Assembly (NCBI GenBank): GCA_003140115.1
Contig: PLIQ01000436.1
Location: forward strand, 6,488 to 39,492
DNA length: 33,005 bases
Source: Actinomycetota bacterium
GTDB lineage: Bacteria > Actinomycetota > Actinomycetes > Streptosporangiales > Streptosporangiaceae
Direction of reading: 5' to 3'
Shown: positions 7,524 through 16,450 of the stretch, piece after piece
Layout of the letters: the number at the start of each line of letters is the position of its first letter
How positions within the stretch are numbered: the stretch's first letter is position 1
The notes under the pieces: model-generated
The model's database searches: none
Told to the model about the DNA's origin: nothing
What the model saw: the letters and a program-made list of their open reading frames with translations, nothing else
Translations under genes and position numbers: made by a program

Positions 7524-8444
7524 CTAGCCCACGGCCAGGACCCGCCCCGCGGGCAGGCCGGGGACCTCCGTCCCGCGCGGCACGATCGCGGCGGTGCCCT
7601 GGTAGACGCCGACCGCGGTGGTGACCTGGGCCAGCGGGACCGCCACGATGGTGGCGCCGACCGCCAGGGCCAAGTCCAGCAGCGATGTGTAGGCGTCCGG
7701 ATCGCCGCAGGGCGGGGTGGCCAGGACCACGTCCCGGCAGGTCAGCCGGGGTACCGGCCGACGGATCAGCTGCGGGACCGCCCGGTCCGGTGCGAGCCCG
7801 TCCGGCCCCAGCCCCTCCGGCCCCAGCCCGGTCAGTGCGAGCCCGGGCAGCAGCTCGGAGGCCTGCTCGACCGCCGTCGGCCCGCTGTGGCCGTTGCAGC
7901 CGTTGTGACCACTGGTGCCGTTGGCGAGTCGCGGGGTCTCGAGCAGGGAGCCGAACGGCGTGGTGCCCTCGGCCTCGCCGAAGGCGTATACCTGCCGCAC
8001 CCAGGAGCGCTCGGCGGCCTCGATGGCCACCTCGGCCAGCCCGGCCGAGGTGATCAGCAGCCGAGCCCGGCGTTCCTTGAGTTCGGCGGCGATGTCGGCC
8101 GCGGACTGCGCCGGGCGAACCGGCGCGGCGATGGCCCCGGCCGCCCGGACGGCGTGCACCGCCACCGCGTGGCTGCCCGCGTCGTCGACGAAGATCCCCG
8201 CCGTGTCGCCCTCGCCCAGGCCCCGCCGGGACAGGCCACGTGCCGCCGCGCGGACCATCTGCGCGAACTGCGGCCAGGTGATCACGGCGGCCGCGGTGTG
8301 GCCCTGGGCCACCGCGTCGATGAGCGCGGCCCCGCACCCGGCCTGGTCGGCCAGCGCCAGGATGTGCTCGGTCACCGCCCGCCGCGGCCCGTCCGTGTGC
8401 AGCGTCCGCAAGCCCGCCTCGATGGCACTGATCTCGAGTTCCAC
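7524..8444 (-). CDS. Truncated adenylate-forming (acyl-CoA synthetase-like) protein
   Basis: 306 aa from GTG 8444, which has GGGAGG 5 nt upstream; the 30 extra residues possible before it are not needed. Residues about 60-140 resemble the N-terminal part of ANL enzymes (ITWPQFAQMVRAAARGLSRRGLGEGDTAGIFVDDAGSHAVAVHAVRAAGAIAAPVRPA). A later segment (about 240-280, VVLATPPCGDPDAYTSLLDLALAVGATIVAVPL) resembles the core just after the P-loop. The Ser/Thr/Gly-rich ATP loop, the YGxTE motif and the whole C-terminal lid domain are absent; a Gly/Pro linker with a repeated GLGPEGLGPDGLAPD run lies where the loop should be. So it is unlikely to form adenylates and may be a sensor, scaffold or decayed enzyme. 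It follows the LuxR gene on the same strand, 240 bp downstream. Confidence 0.7.
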   Translation of the reverse strand: MELEISAIEAGLRTLHTDGPRRAVTEHILALADQAGCGAALIDAVAQGHTAAAVITWPQFAQMVRAAARGLSRRGLGEGDTAGIFVDDAGSHAVAVHAVRAAGAIAAPVRPAQSAADIAAELKERRARLLITSAGLAEVAIEAAERSWVRQVYAFGEAEGTTPFGSLLETPRLANGTSGHNGCNGHSGPTAVEQASELLPGLALTGLGPEGLGPDGLAPDRAVPQLIRRPVPRLTCRDVVLATPPCGDPDAYTSLLDLALAVGATIVAVPLAQVTTAVGVYQGTAAIVPRGTEVPGLPAGRVLAVG

Positions 8445-8595
8445 CAGAACCTCCCGCTGGGTGCAGCAACAGGCGGGTCCTGGCCTGGAGCCGGGACCCG
8501 CCCGGCCGCCGTGGCGGGCTTCGCTGATTCCCACCCCCCCTTGGGAACCAGCGGCTGCCGTGCTTTAGCGACGATTGAAACCTATGCCGGGCGGA

Positions 8596-8671
8596 CCCGC
8601 GTGCACATGCACCGAACTATGCATACCCGTGTGCATCTTGAGCCGGGATCGAGCCCGGCCCGCGTGCACAT
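8596..8671 (-). repeat. Three spaced copies of a GTGCA-containing repeat
   Basis: On the plus strand CCCGCGTGCACAT occurs perfectly at 8596-8608 and 8659-8671, with a shorter relative CCCGTGTGCAT at 8626-8636. Start-to-start distances of 30 and 33 bp are about three helical turns, so bound proteins would lie on one face. The array lies upstream of the adenylation-like gene and downstream of the LuxR gene, making that regulator the first candidate ligand. Confidence 0.55.
8642..8659 (-). terminator. Hairpin after the LuxR gene
   Basis: GCCGGG-ATCGAG-CCCGGC, a perfect 6-bp stem 26 bp beyond the LuxR stop codon, inside the repeat array. No U-tract. Confidence 0.4.
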
Positions 8672-8684
8672 ATACACATGGTGG

Positions 8685-11249
8685 TTAGCGGGGCGGCTCG
8701 TGCCGCGCGGCCCACGAGGCAACCTGTGTACGCGACGTGAAGCCGAGCTTGGCCAAGATGTTGGCCACGTGACGCGCCGCGGTAGCCGGGCTGATCACCA
8801 GCTCGTCGGCGATCTGGCGGTTGGACAGGCCCCGGGCGATGAGGATCACGATCTCGTGCTCGCGCGCGGTGAGCGGGCTGGCCGACTTGGCCGAGGCCAG
8901 CCGGGCCGGGTCGGCCCAGGCCGCCTCGCCAGGCCTGCCCGGGTCTTTGGCTCCCGGATGCCCCGAGCTGGCGGGGAGACCGCCGGCCGTCTCGATGTGC
9001 GAGCCGAGCGCGTAGCTGACCGCGTCGTCGGCTGTCATCTCGCGGCCCTCGGCGAACCGCGCGGCCGCCGCCGCCGCGCCGAGCCGGTCGCGGGCCAGCT
9101 CGAGCAGCTCCACAACCCGGGAGCCGATGCCGGTCGGCTGACCCAGCGACTCCCGCAGCTGGGTGGCGGCTCCGGCCAGCCGGGCGGCCTGCTCGAACTG
9201 CTGCCCGGCCGCGGCCAGGGCCGCGAACGCCTCCAGCCCGCGGGCGATGCCCAGCCGCTGGCCGCAGGCCTGGTTGATCCGCAGGCTTTCGGCCAGCCGG
9301 GACCGGGCCAGGTCCAGGTCGCCGCCGACCAGCGCGAGCCAACCGACTCCGGCTAGGCAGCGGGCGATCTCAAGCCAGGCGTCCACCTCACGGAAGATCT
9401 CCGCGGCGTCTTCGAAGTACCGCAGGGCCATCTCGGCATCGCCCCGGGCCCGGGCCAAGGTGCCCAGCCCGTACTGGATCTGGGCGACTCCCCAGCGGTT
9501 GTTGTCGCTCAGCACTTCCAGCGCGGCCTCATACGACCGCTGCGCCGACTTCAGCGTGTTCTGGCGGACCGCGATGGCGGCCTTGGCCGCCAGCGTGAGC
9601 CCCGCCTCCCAGTCGTTGCCCGCCGCGTCGGCCGCCTTGATGGCCTCGTCGATCAGGGCGGTGGCGTCGGCGAACCGGCCCGCTCGCAGGGCGGCCTGGC
9701 CCAGCGTCCGCAGCGCGCTCGGCACAGTGAAATCATCGCCGCACGCACGGCTGATCTCCAGGCCCTGCTGGGCGGTGCGCAGCAGCGTGTCGTAGTCCTG
9801 CAGGTCGAAGGCGATGTCGGCGCGACCGGTCAGGGCCCGGCCGCGGACCTGCGGCGAGACCTCCCCGCCCTCCTGGACCAGGAAGCGGTCGAACCAGGTG
9901 GCCGCCTCCCGCTGATCCCCGTGCGGGACCCACATGTTCAGCAGCCCCGTGCACAGCCGCAGACCCTCGGCGGTGTGCCCGTGGCTCAGCGACGTGCCCA
10001 GCGCGATCCGGAAGTTGCCGAATTCGGCGAGGCCGCGGCGGAAGATCGCCCGGCGCACCGGCCAGGGCGGGTCGCCGCGCCGGAACATCCGGCGGGCGGT
10101 GTCCTCGACCAGGGCCAGGATGCAGTCGCGGTGCCGCAGGAACAGACGGGACTCCTCGCCCGCGGCGACCAGCCGCTCGACGGCGTACTCCCTGATCGTG
10201 TCGAGCAGGCGGTACCGGGCGTCGCCGGCTGCCTCGCCGTCCAGCACGACCAGCGACTTGTCGATGAGCGAGATGAGCAGGTCGAGCACGGCGTCGGCCG
10301 GGATGGCCTCGTCGGAGCAGACCTGCTCGGCCATGTCCAGGTTCCAGCCGGAGAATACGGCCAGCCGGCGCAGCAGCATCTGCTCGGCCTCGTCCAGCAG
10401 CTCGTAGCTCCAGTCCACGGTGGCCCGCAGTGTCTGCTGCCGCGGCGGCGCCGTCCGATCGCCCGAGTCGAGCAGCTGGAACCGGTCCCGGAGCCGGTCG
10501 GCGATCTGTTCGACCGACAGCGCGCGGACCCGGGCCGCGGACAGTTCGATGCCCAGCGGGATGCCGTCCAGCGTCCGGCAGAGCCGGGCCACCGCGGCCG
10601 CGTTGTCTTCGGTGAGCGTGAAGCCGGGCCGGGCGCCCGCCGCACGCGCCGCGAACAGCCGGATGGCTTCGTGGCCGGCCAGTTCGTCGCCGACCGCGTC
10701 GTCCGGCGGCAGGTCCAGCGGCTGCACCCGCCAGATCGTCTCGCCGCGGACCCGGAGCGGCTCCCGGCTGGTGGCCACGATCCGCAGCCACGGGCACCGG
10801 GCCAGCAGCAGCTGGACCAGCGTGGCGCAGTCGCTGACCTGATGCTCGCAGGTGTCGAGCACGAGCAGCATGTGCCGGGAACGCAGCGCCTCGGCCAGCG
10901 TCTGGGCGAGCGGTACGCCCGGCTCCTCGCGCACGCCGATGGTGGCGGCCACGCGCTGGGCGGTCTGGCCACGCCAGTCGGCCAGCTCCACCAGCCACGC
11001 CTCGTCCAGGTCGGCCTCGCCTACGGTGCTCCCGACCCCGGTCCCGTCTACCGACCCGGCCGAGCCGATCACGTCACGGGCCAGCCGCACCGCGAGCCGC
11101 GTCTTGCCGATGCCGCCGGGGCCGCTCAAGGTCAGCGCGCGCACCTCGATGAGCAGCTTGGCCAGCTCAGCGAGGTCACGCTCGCGACCGATGAAGCTGT
11201 TCGGCTCCGCGGGCAAGTTGCCGGCGAGCAGAACGGTGGCGGACTGCAT
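8685..11249 (-). CDS. ATPase-TPR-LuxR family transcriptional regulator
   Basis: 854 aa. An NB-ARC/AAA-like ATPase comes first: Walker A GPGGIGKT at 43-50, Walker B LLVLD at 128-132, then the conserved SREPLRVRGE, DGIPLGIELSAARVRALS and TVDWSYELLDE stretches. A long helical repeat region follows (about 350-720) with TPR-like units rich in Ala/Leu. The C-terminus (about 792-854) is a LuxR helix-turn-helix: LTAREHEIVILIARGLSNRQIADELVISPATAARHVANILAKLG. There is no N-terminal SARP DNA-binding domain, so it is related to but distinct from AfsR; it fits the signal-sensing STAND regulators of actinomycetes. ATG 11249 has GAGGA close upstream. It lies 90 bp after the GH38 gene on the same strand and could be co-transcribed or self-started. 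Targets are unknown; the adjacent repeat array is a candidate. Confidence 0.92.
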   Translation of the reverse strand: MQSATVLLAGNLPAEPNSFIGRERDLAELAKLLIEVRALTLSGPGGIGKTRLAVRLARDVIGSAGSVDGTGVGSTVGEADLDEAWLVELADWRGQTAQRVAATIGVREEPGVPLAQTLAEALRSRHMLLVLDTCEHQVSDCATLVQLLLARCPWLRIVATSREPLRVRGETIWRVQPLDLPPDDAVGDELAGHEAIRLFAARAAGARPGFTLTEDNAAAVARLCRTLDGIPLGIELSAARVRALSVEQIADRLRDRFQLLDSGDRTAPPRQQTLRATVDWSYELLDEAEQMLLRRLAVFSGWNLDMAEQVCSDEAIPADAVLDLLISLIDKSLVVLDGEAAGDARYRLLDTIREYAVERLVAAGEESRLFLRHRDCILALVEDTARRMFRRGDPPWPVRRAIFRRGLAEFGNFRIALGTSLSHGHTAEGLRLCTGLLNMWVPHGDQREAATWFDRFLVQEGGEVSPQVRGRALTGRADIAFDLQDYDTLLRTAQQGLEISRACGDDFTVPSALRTLGQAALRAGRFADATALIDEAIKAADAAGNDWEAGLTLAAKAAIAVRQNTLKSAQRSYEAALEVLSDNNRWGVAQIQYGLGTLARARGDAEMALRYFEDAAEIFREVDAWLEIARCLAGVGWLALVGGDLDLARSRLAESLRINQACGQRLGIARGLEAFAALAAAGQQFEQAARLAGAATQLRESLGQPTGIGSRVVELLELARDRLGAAAAAARFAEGREMTADDAVSYALGSHIETAGGLPASSGHPGAKDPGRPGEAAWADPARLASAKSASPLTAREHEIVILIARGLSNRQIADELVISPATAARHVANILAKLGFTSRTQVASWAARHEPPR

Positions 11250-11339
11250 AGGTCCTCTGGAGTTTGCGCGCTAGAAGTGGAGAAAGGGGCCGAGTTTCCT
11301 AGACTCACCGTACATTGTTCGCTGGCAGCGTAGTGGTAT

Positions 11340-14300
11340 CTAGCCCGCGACAATGCTGATCGGTATGGCTTGGCTGTACCGGACCCGGCCGAAATACATG
11401 ACCTTGACCAGCGCCCACGATCGGGTCCCGGGCCGCGCGGTGGCGGGCACGGTGACCTCGAAGCGCACTACCGCGGGCTCCTGCGGTGTGACGCTGAAGC
11501 CCTGCGTGGGCGGCGAGAACAGGGCCCAGGTGCCGAACGGCGATACCAGTTGCGCCTCGCCGTATGCCTCGGAGGCCAGCTGGGTGGTGATGCTGAGCAG
11601 TATCTCGTCCCGGCCGCCCGGCGTCAGCCGCAGTTCCGGGGTGAGCACGGCCAGTCCCATCTCGGCCGCGGCGGCGATGAAGTCGGCCTGCATCACCTCC
11701 AGGGCCTCCTCGGGCGGCAGCGTCGGGTCGGGCCAGCGGCGCTCGCCCACGGCGACCATGGCCGTGTCCTCGATGATGTGGCCATGCTCGTCACGGATCC
11801 GCGCCGCCGTGAAGTAACGTCCGGGACCGGTCCCCGGCGCGGTCCGCACGGTCAGGTCCCAGGCCGCGTACCCACCGGATGTGAGGTCATAGCGCAGGTC
11901 CGGCTCGGTGCTGACGGTGATCCCGTCTGGCCGGACGAGCTCGACCGTGCCCGAGGCCGGCTCGGGCCCGCAGGCCACGGTCAGCGTGAGCAGGCCGACC
12001 TCACCCGGCTCGGCCAGGGCGACCCGGGCGGGGGAGAAGTGGACGGCCACCGGGAGGTTCCCGGCCGGCGCCGGGCCCTTCCCGTGCAACCAGTAGCGCG
12101 CGTAGACCGGCTGGACCGGTTCGACGGCGGCCGGGCCGCCGCCTCCGGCGGCCCGCCAGCCTGTCCGCAGGGCCAAGGTGACCGTGCCAAAGGCCGGCAT
12201 GTCGACAATAACCGCGCCGTCTACCACGGGCAGGGTCGCACCGTCGGCCTCCTCGAGCAGGTCGGTCAGCCATGCCGCCGACACGGGCTGGGCCAGGCGG
12301 ACCCGCGCTGCGGTGGGCTGCCCGCTGGTTTCCCGCAGCCGGACCGTGACCTCGGCCTCGCCGCTTTCCCCGGCGCCGAGCGCCGTGGCCTCCGGCGCGC
12401 GGCCCGCCGGGCTCCGCTCCGAAGCGAGCGGATTGCCGCGCGGTTTCACGGTGCTGAGCGTGACGTTGGCCGGCTCCACCGACAGCAGATCGGCCCCGTC
12501 GGGCGCAGCAAGCCCGTCACTCGTCACCGTGATCAGGTCGTGGTTGTAGTCCTCGGCGCTGGCGCAGAAGCCCGCCGTGCGCCAGTCGCCCGGGCCCGAG
12601 GCCAGCGCGTACTCGAACGTGTGACTCCAGTGCTGCCAGGCGAAACTGCTCCCGTCCGGCGCCGTGCGCGGATCCCCGTCGATCCAGATCCTGGACGGCC
12701 ACCCGCTGCACGAGCGCATCAGCGACATGTGCAGCGTCCCGTCGGGAGTGACCACCCCGCCCGGCGTACCGCGGTTCAGCAGGGCCACCGACCGGTCCGC
12801 CAGCGGCGCCTCCTGTGCGGTCCGGACGGTGTCGCCGGGGGCTGCGAGCCCTTCAACCAGGGCGTCGGCCAGGTCCTCGGCCAGGGCGGTGACCGCCGCG
12901 GCCAGTTCGGCAGGGCCGCGGCCCGCCACGATCAGCACCGGCAGGTCCAACATCCCGCGGACGTCGGCGCTGGGCGCGAAGGCCTCGGCGCGGCTGCGCG
13001 CCGCGGGCACCCACACGCGCGCCGACCCGTCAGCCAGCGCGGATCCCGGCCCGGCGTTCGACAGGACCTCGGCGGTGAACGCGTTCACGTCCGGCCCGCC
13101 GACCGCAATCCTGATGTCGGGCAGGTTGGAGTCCGCGTCGAGCCCGCCGTACCTCGATCCGCTGGCCTGGCTGCAGGTCGCGGTCACCCCGGCCGCGGCC
13201 AGCGCCACCATGAGCTCGCGGATCACCGCCCGCAGCCCGCCGTCCGGGCTATCGGGGCAGATCACCTCGGCCACCCCGATGGCCTGGACCGGTCCGCCGG
13301 AGCCGCCGGTCCGGACCCGTGCCGTCGAGCCGAGTCCGAACCACTGATAAGCCGGGTTGTCCAGGGTGTACCAGTGGTCCGCCGAATCCACGTCCACCGC
13401 CCCGAACGACCGGCCGATCACCGCCGTCGCCGTCTGGTACACCGGCAGCCCGCCGGGTACGTCGGCCGGGAAGCGGACTCGCAGCAGCCGGTCCTTCTCG
13501 CGGTACCCGTCGACGTGGGTGCGGAACTCGACCCGCTCCGCGTCCTGCCACAGCACCGTCTCCTGGGTGACCTCGAGCCCGTCCAGCGTGAACGAGGCGA
13601 CCAACCGGGATCCGGCCGGGCACCGCTCGGTTCGGACCGTGGCCGGGACCGATGACGAACCCGTCCCCGGTCCCTTGGGCGACAGGTGCCACGGGCCCTC
13701 CCCGTGCTTGGGATGCTGCGCGTACTCGTCCTGGATGACCAGCTCGTTGCCGGGCCCGGCTAGCACGCCCGCCCCGGTGCGCTTGTCGGTGACGCTGACC
13801 GTGCCGCCTCGCGTCGGATCCGCGGTGACCAGGTACCGGTCGTTCTCGATGGCGCCGGGCCCCGCGCTGACCTGCTGCCACTGCGCCGCGGATTCCTGGT
13901 CCTGCGCGGGGGTGACCTGATAGGCGCGGTAGCCGAGGGCGGGCACGTCGCGGGCCGCGAAGGTGAGCGTTACCTCGGCCAGCGACCCGTCCCCACGCCG
14001 CCGGACGCCCTCGGCCAGGGCCGGCACGGGATGCCCGGCGTCGTCGCGGAGCTCGATCCAGCGGCTGCCGTCGTGAGGCACCGCCACGGTGACAGTGGCC
14101 ATCTGCTCCCGCGGCCGGGCCAGCCCGTTGAACACCCAGACCGCAAGCCCCGCCCGCGCCGTTCCCCCGGACCCCGAAACGCCGGATCCCGACAGATAGG
14201 CCACGGCATCCCGGCGCGCGCCGGAGCCCAGCTCCCACGCCTCCCGCCAGCCGCCGAGCAGGTCCAGGTACACCTGGTCGGACTCGACCCCGGTGATGCC

Positions 14301-15722
14301 GTCGTGGTGGGCCCCGTAGGCCAGCAGCCGCCATGCCTTGTCCAGCGCCGCGTGCGGGAACGGCGCTCCGGCCAGCCAGGCCAGGGTGCCGAGCCGCTCG
14401 GCCTCGCTGACCGCGCTCTCGATGGCGCGCTGGGCCTGCTTGGTGTCGATGTAGGAGACGTCCTTGCCGGTGTACACCGGGTTCATGTCCCGGGTCTGCG
14501 GCGTGATCCAGGCGCCCGCAGAGCCCCCGGAACCGGCTTCCGCGCGGACGGCGGCGAAGAACTCGCGCGGCACGGCCGTGGTGAACCTGGGCCAGACGTA
14601 CCGCTGGTTCCAGTCCCGGTGGATGTCGGTCACCCACCGGGCCGGGATGACGTGGTCCGCGCCGACCGGCAGCAGGACGTTCCGGGTGGTCGCGACCTGC
14701 GCCAGCGCCCGGAACTGACCGTAGGCCTCGGCCTCGGCGGCCTGCAGGTCTGGGAGCGTGTGCAGCTTCCAGCCCGCGCCGTAGTGGTGCGCCATGTAGG
14801 CCGTGAGCAGCCCGCGGCCATCGGGTGAGATCCACTCGAACTCGGTGCTGAACTGCATCCGCCTGTCGCCGCCCGCAGCGCCGCTCGGCCCCCACTGGTG
14901 GAACGGACCGCGCGCCCACGCCGACGAGGTCAGCCCGGCCGCCGCCATCAGGCCCGGGTACCCCGGGTCGTGCCCGAACACGTCGAGCATCCACGCCGAC
15001 CGCGGATCGCCGCCGAACACGTCCCGCTGAAACCCGATCCCGTATACCGCGTTGCGGATGATGGCTTCGGGGCTGATCAGGTTGGTGCTCGGCTCGTTGT
15101 AGTTGCCGCCGACGACCTCCACCCGGCCCTCGGCCAGCAGCGCGCGCAGGTCGTGCCGGTCCTGTGGGAAGGCGTCGAAGTATGGCTTCAGGTAGTCGAT
15201 CTCGGCCAGCACGAACTTGTAGTCGTCATCCTTCCTGGCCTTGTCCAGGTGTGCGCTGACCAGCTCGAACGCGGCCCTGACGTCGGGCATCTCGCCGTTC
15301 TCGTCAGGCAGGCTGAGCCGGGCCTCGGCGAACTGCCCCTGGGTGTTCCACCACACCGGGTCATAGTGAAAGTGACTGACCATCCACATCGTCCAGCCCG
15401 GCTCGGCCACCGTGATGTCCGCCTCGGCCTGGGTCCGCCCCGACCCGGTCTCGACCGTCACCGTGACCCGGCGCGTGCTACCGGGCTGATAGGGCGCCGC
15501 GATCTCAACCGGGATTTCAAAGGCCTTCCGTTCGCCCAGGTTCAAACCCGTGATTCCGAACGGCCCCGGATCTCTCACTCCGGGCCCCTGCACGTATACC
15601 GTGGCCGCCGCGTCTGGGGCGCTAGCTGGCCCGTCGTTCTCCAGCGTCACCCGCACGACCTGCAGCGGGCGCTGCGCGGTCCCTACGAACAGGTCTGTCG
15701 ATTCCACCTCGGCGATCCGCAT
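11340..15722 (-). CDS. Large GH38 alpha-mannosidase-like protein
   Basis: 1460 aa. The catalytic N-terminal GH38 domain begins after about 110 residues: metal ligands H119 and D121 in SHFHYDPVWW, nucleophile D247 in WMLDVFGHDPG, and H473 in AHHDGITGVESDQ, which matches the second metal-binding His motif of the family. The domain should retain glycoside hydrolase chemistry and cleave alpha-mannosides or related sugars. The central part is the usual GH38 beta-sandwich region (ENDRYLVTADPTRGGTVSVTDKRTG). Unusual are the extra immunoglobulin-like segments at the N-terminus (1-109) and at the C-terminus (about 1290-1460), making it roughly 400 residues longer than common bacterial members. There is no signal peptide, so it is probably cytoplasmic. 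ATG 15722 has only a weak ribosome site and lies 33 bp after thiE. Confidence 0.88.
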   Translation of the reverse strand: MRIAEVESTDLFVGTAQRPLQVVRVTLENDGPASAPDAAATVYVQGPGVRDPGPFGITGLNLGERKAFEIPVEIAAPYQPGSTRRVTVTVETGSGRTQAEADITVAEPGWTMWMVSHFHYDPVWWNTQGQFAEARLSLPDENGEMPDVRAAFELVSAHLDKARKDDDYKFVLAEIDYLKPYFDAFPQDRHDLRALLAEGRVEVVGGNYNEPSTNLISPEAIIRNAVYGIGFQRDVFGGDPRSAWMLDVFGHDPGYPGLMAAAGLTSSAWARGPFHQWGPSGAAGGDRRMQFSTEFEWISPDGRGLLTAYMAHHYGAGWKLHTLPDLQAAEAEAYGQFRALAQVATTRNVLLPVGADHVIPARWVTDIHRDWNQRYVWPRFTTAVPREFFAAVRAEAGSGGSAGAWITPQTRDMNPVYTGKDVSYIDTKQAQRAIESAVSEAERLGTLAWLAGAPFPHAALDKAWRLLAYGAHHDGITGVESDQVYLDLLGGWREAWELGSGARRDAVAYLSGSGVSGSGGTARAGLAVWVFNGLARPREQMATVTVAVPHDGSRWIELRDDAGHPVPALAEGVRRRGDGSLAEVTLTFAARDVPALGYRAYQVTPAQDQESAAQWQQVSAGPGAIENDRYLVTADPTRGGTVSVTDKRTGAGVLAGPGNELVIQDEYAQHPKHGEGPWHLSPKGPGTGSSSVPATVRTERCPAGSRLVASFTLDGLEVTQETVLWQDAERVEFRTHVDGYREKDRLLRVRFPADVPGGLPVYQTATAVIGRSFGAVDVDSADHWYTLDNPAYQWFGLGSTARVRTGGSGGPVQAIGVAEVICPDSPDGGLRAVIRELMVALAAAGVTATCSQASGSRYGGLDADSNLPDIRIAVGGPDVNAFTAEVLSNAGPGSALADGSARVWVPAARSRAEAFAPSADVRGMLDLPVLIVAGRGPAELAAAVTALAEDLADALVEGLAAPGDTVRTAQEAPLADRSVALLNRGTPGGVVTPDGTLHMSLMRSCSGWPSRIWIDGDPRTAPDGSSFAWQHWSHTFEYALASGPGDWRTAGFCASAEDYNHDLITVTSDGLAAPDGADLLSVEPANVTLSTVKPRGNPLASERSPAGRAPEATALGAGESGEAEVTVRLRETSGQPTAARVRLAQPVSAAWLTDLLEEADGATLPVVDGAVIVDMPAFGTVTLALRTGWRAAGGGGPAAVEPVQPVYARYWLHGKGPAPAGNLPVAVHFSPARVALAEPGEVGLLTLTVACGPEPASGTVELVRPDGITVSTEPDLRYDLTSGGYAAWDLTVRTAPGTGPGRYFTAARIRDEHGHIIEDTAMVAVGERRWPDPTLPPEEALEVMQADFIAAAAEMGLAVLTPELRLTPGGRDEILLSITTQLASEAYGEAQLVSPFGTWALFSPPTQGFSVTPQEPAVVRFEVTVPATARPGTRSWALVKVMYFGRVRYSQAIPISIVAG

Positions 15723-15755
15723 ATTTTCATCGTGGCATATGCGCTGGCCATCTGA

Positions 15756-16403
15756 TCACACTGCGCGCAGCCGCCGGGTGAACGATCCCGTGGCGGCGGC
15801 CGGGTCGTCGGCGTCAGTGATGGCCCGGACGACGACCACGCGGGTAGCCCCGGCGGCCAGCACCTCGTCGAGCCGGGCCAGGCTGATGCCGCCGATCGCG
15901 AACCAGGGACGGGCCGGCGCCTGCCGCGCCACGTGGTTCAGCAGGCCCGGGCCGGTCGCCGGGCGTCCCGGCTTGGTGGGCGTGGTCCACACCGGCCCGG
16001 CGCAGAAGTAGTCGACGCCGGGCTCGGCGGCGGCAGCGTCCGCCTGGGCCGGGCTATGGCTGCTCCGCCCGATCACCGGCCCCGGACCCAGGATGGCCCG
16101 CGCGACCGGCACCGGCAGGTCGTCCTGGCCCAGATGAAGCACGTCGGCGCCCGCCGCGAGCGCCACGTCGGCCCGGTCGTTCACCGCCAGCAGGCGGCCG
16201 TGCCGGCGGCACGCGTCGGCGAACACCTCGAGCAGCCCGAGCTCCTCCTGGGCCTCTAGGCCCTTCTCGCGCAGCTGGATGATGTCCACACCGGCGCCGA
16301 GCACGGCGTCCAGGAAAGGGACTAGGTCACCGCGTGACCGCCGGGCGTCGGTGCACAGGTAGAGCCGCGCGTCAGCCAGCTGGGTCCGCGCATCGTTTGC
16401 CAT
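15756..16403 (-). CDS. thiE: Thiamin phosphate synthase ThiE
   Basis: 215 aa from ATG 16403; TTG 16415 would add four residues (MDGA). I prefer the ATG because GGATGG lies about 4 nt before it. It joins HMP-pyrophosphate and the thiazole phosphate to make thiamin phosphate in the cytoplasm. The TIM-barrel motifs are all present: IIQLREK (41-47), [26 protein letters not shown] (71-96), then [22 protein letters not shown] and the phosphate-binding AIGGIS. It is transcribed away from the riboswitch-led thiOSGD operon, 47 bp from the aptamer, and runs toward the GH38 gene. I see no second riboswitch on its side, so it may be regulated differently. Confidence 0.95.
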   Translation of the reverse strand: MANDARTQLADARLYLCTDARRSRGDLVPFLDAVLGAGVDIIQLREKGLEAQEELGLLEVFADACRRHGRLLAVNDRADVALAAGADVLHLGQDDLPVPVARAILGPGPVIGRSSHSPAQADAAAAEPGVDYFCAGPVWTTPTKPGRPATGPGLLNHVARQAPARPWFAIGGISLARLDEVLAAGATRVVVVRAITDADDPAAATGSFTRRLRAV

Positions 16404-16450
16404 CGCGCCATCCAATCACGTCGCTCAGGGTGAGATAAGCTAGGGAATCA

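Larger units (their letters stand above)
8445..8684 (-). promoter_or_regulatory. Spacer between LuxR and adenylation-like genes, with repeats
   Basis: Leader region of the adenylation-like gene. It contains a spaced GTGCA repeat array (8596-8671), a hairpin after the LuxR stop (8642-8659) and, nearer the start, a run of seven C within a TTCCCA/TGGGAA stem (8528-8547). I could not pick a confident -35/-10 pair. Confidence 0.4.

Noticed and set aside
9921..11333. 470-codon plus-strand frame opposite the LuxR gene
   Set aside because: Shadow of the LuxR coding strand, rich in Arg/Gln/Gly with no recognisable fold or ribosome site.
11370..13655. Very long open frame antisense to the GH38 gene
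   Set aside because: High-GC DNA leaves long open antisense frames; composition is Arg/Gly/Pro/Gln-rich without domains, while the minus strand encodes clear GH38 motifs.
13249..14994. 581-codon alternative minus-strand frame inside the GH38 gene
   Set aside because: Overlaps the GH38 frame entirely; Arg/Gly/Ala-rich with no motifs, whereas the GH38 frame is continuous.
7524..15722. Secondary-metabolite gene cluster centred on the adenylation-like and LuxR genes
   Set aside because: The adenylation protein lacks catalytic parts and there are no carrier, condensation or ketosynthase domains nearby.
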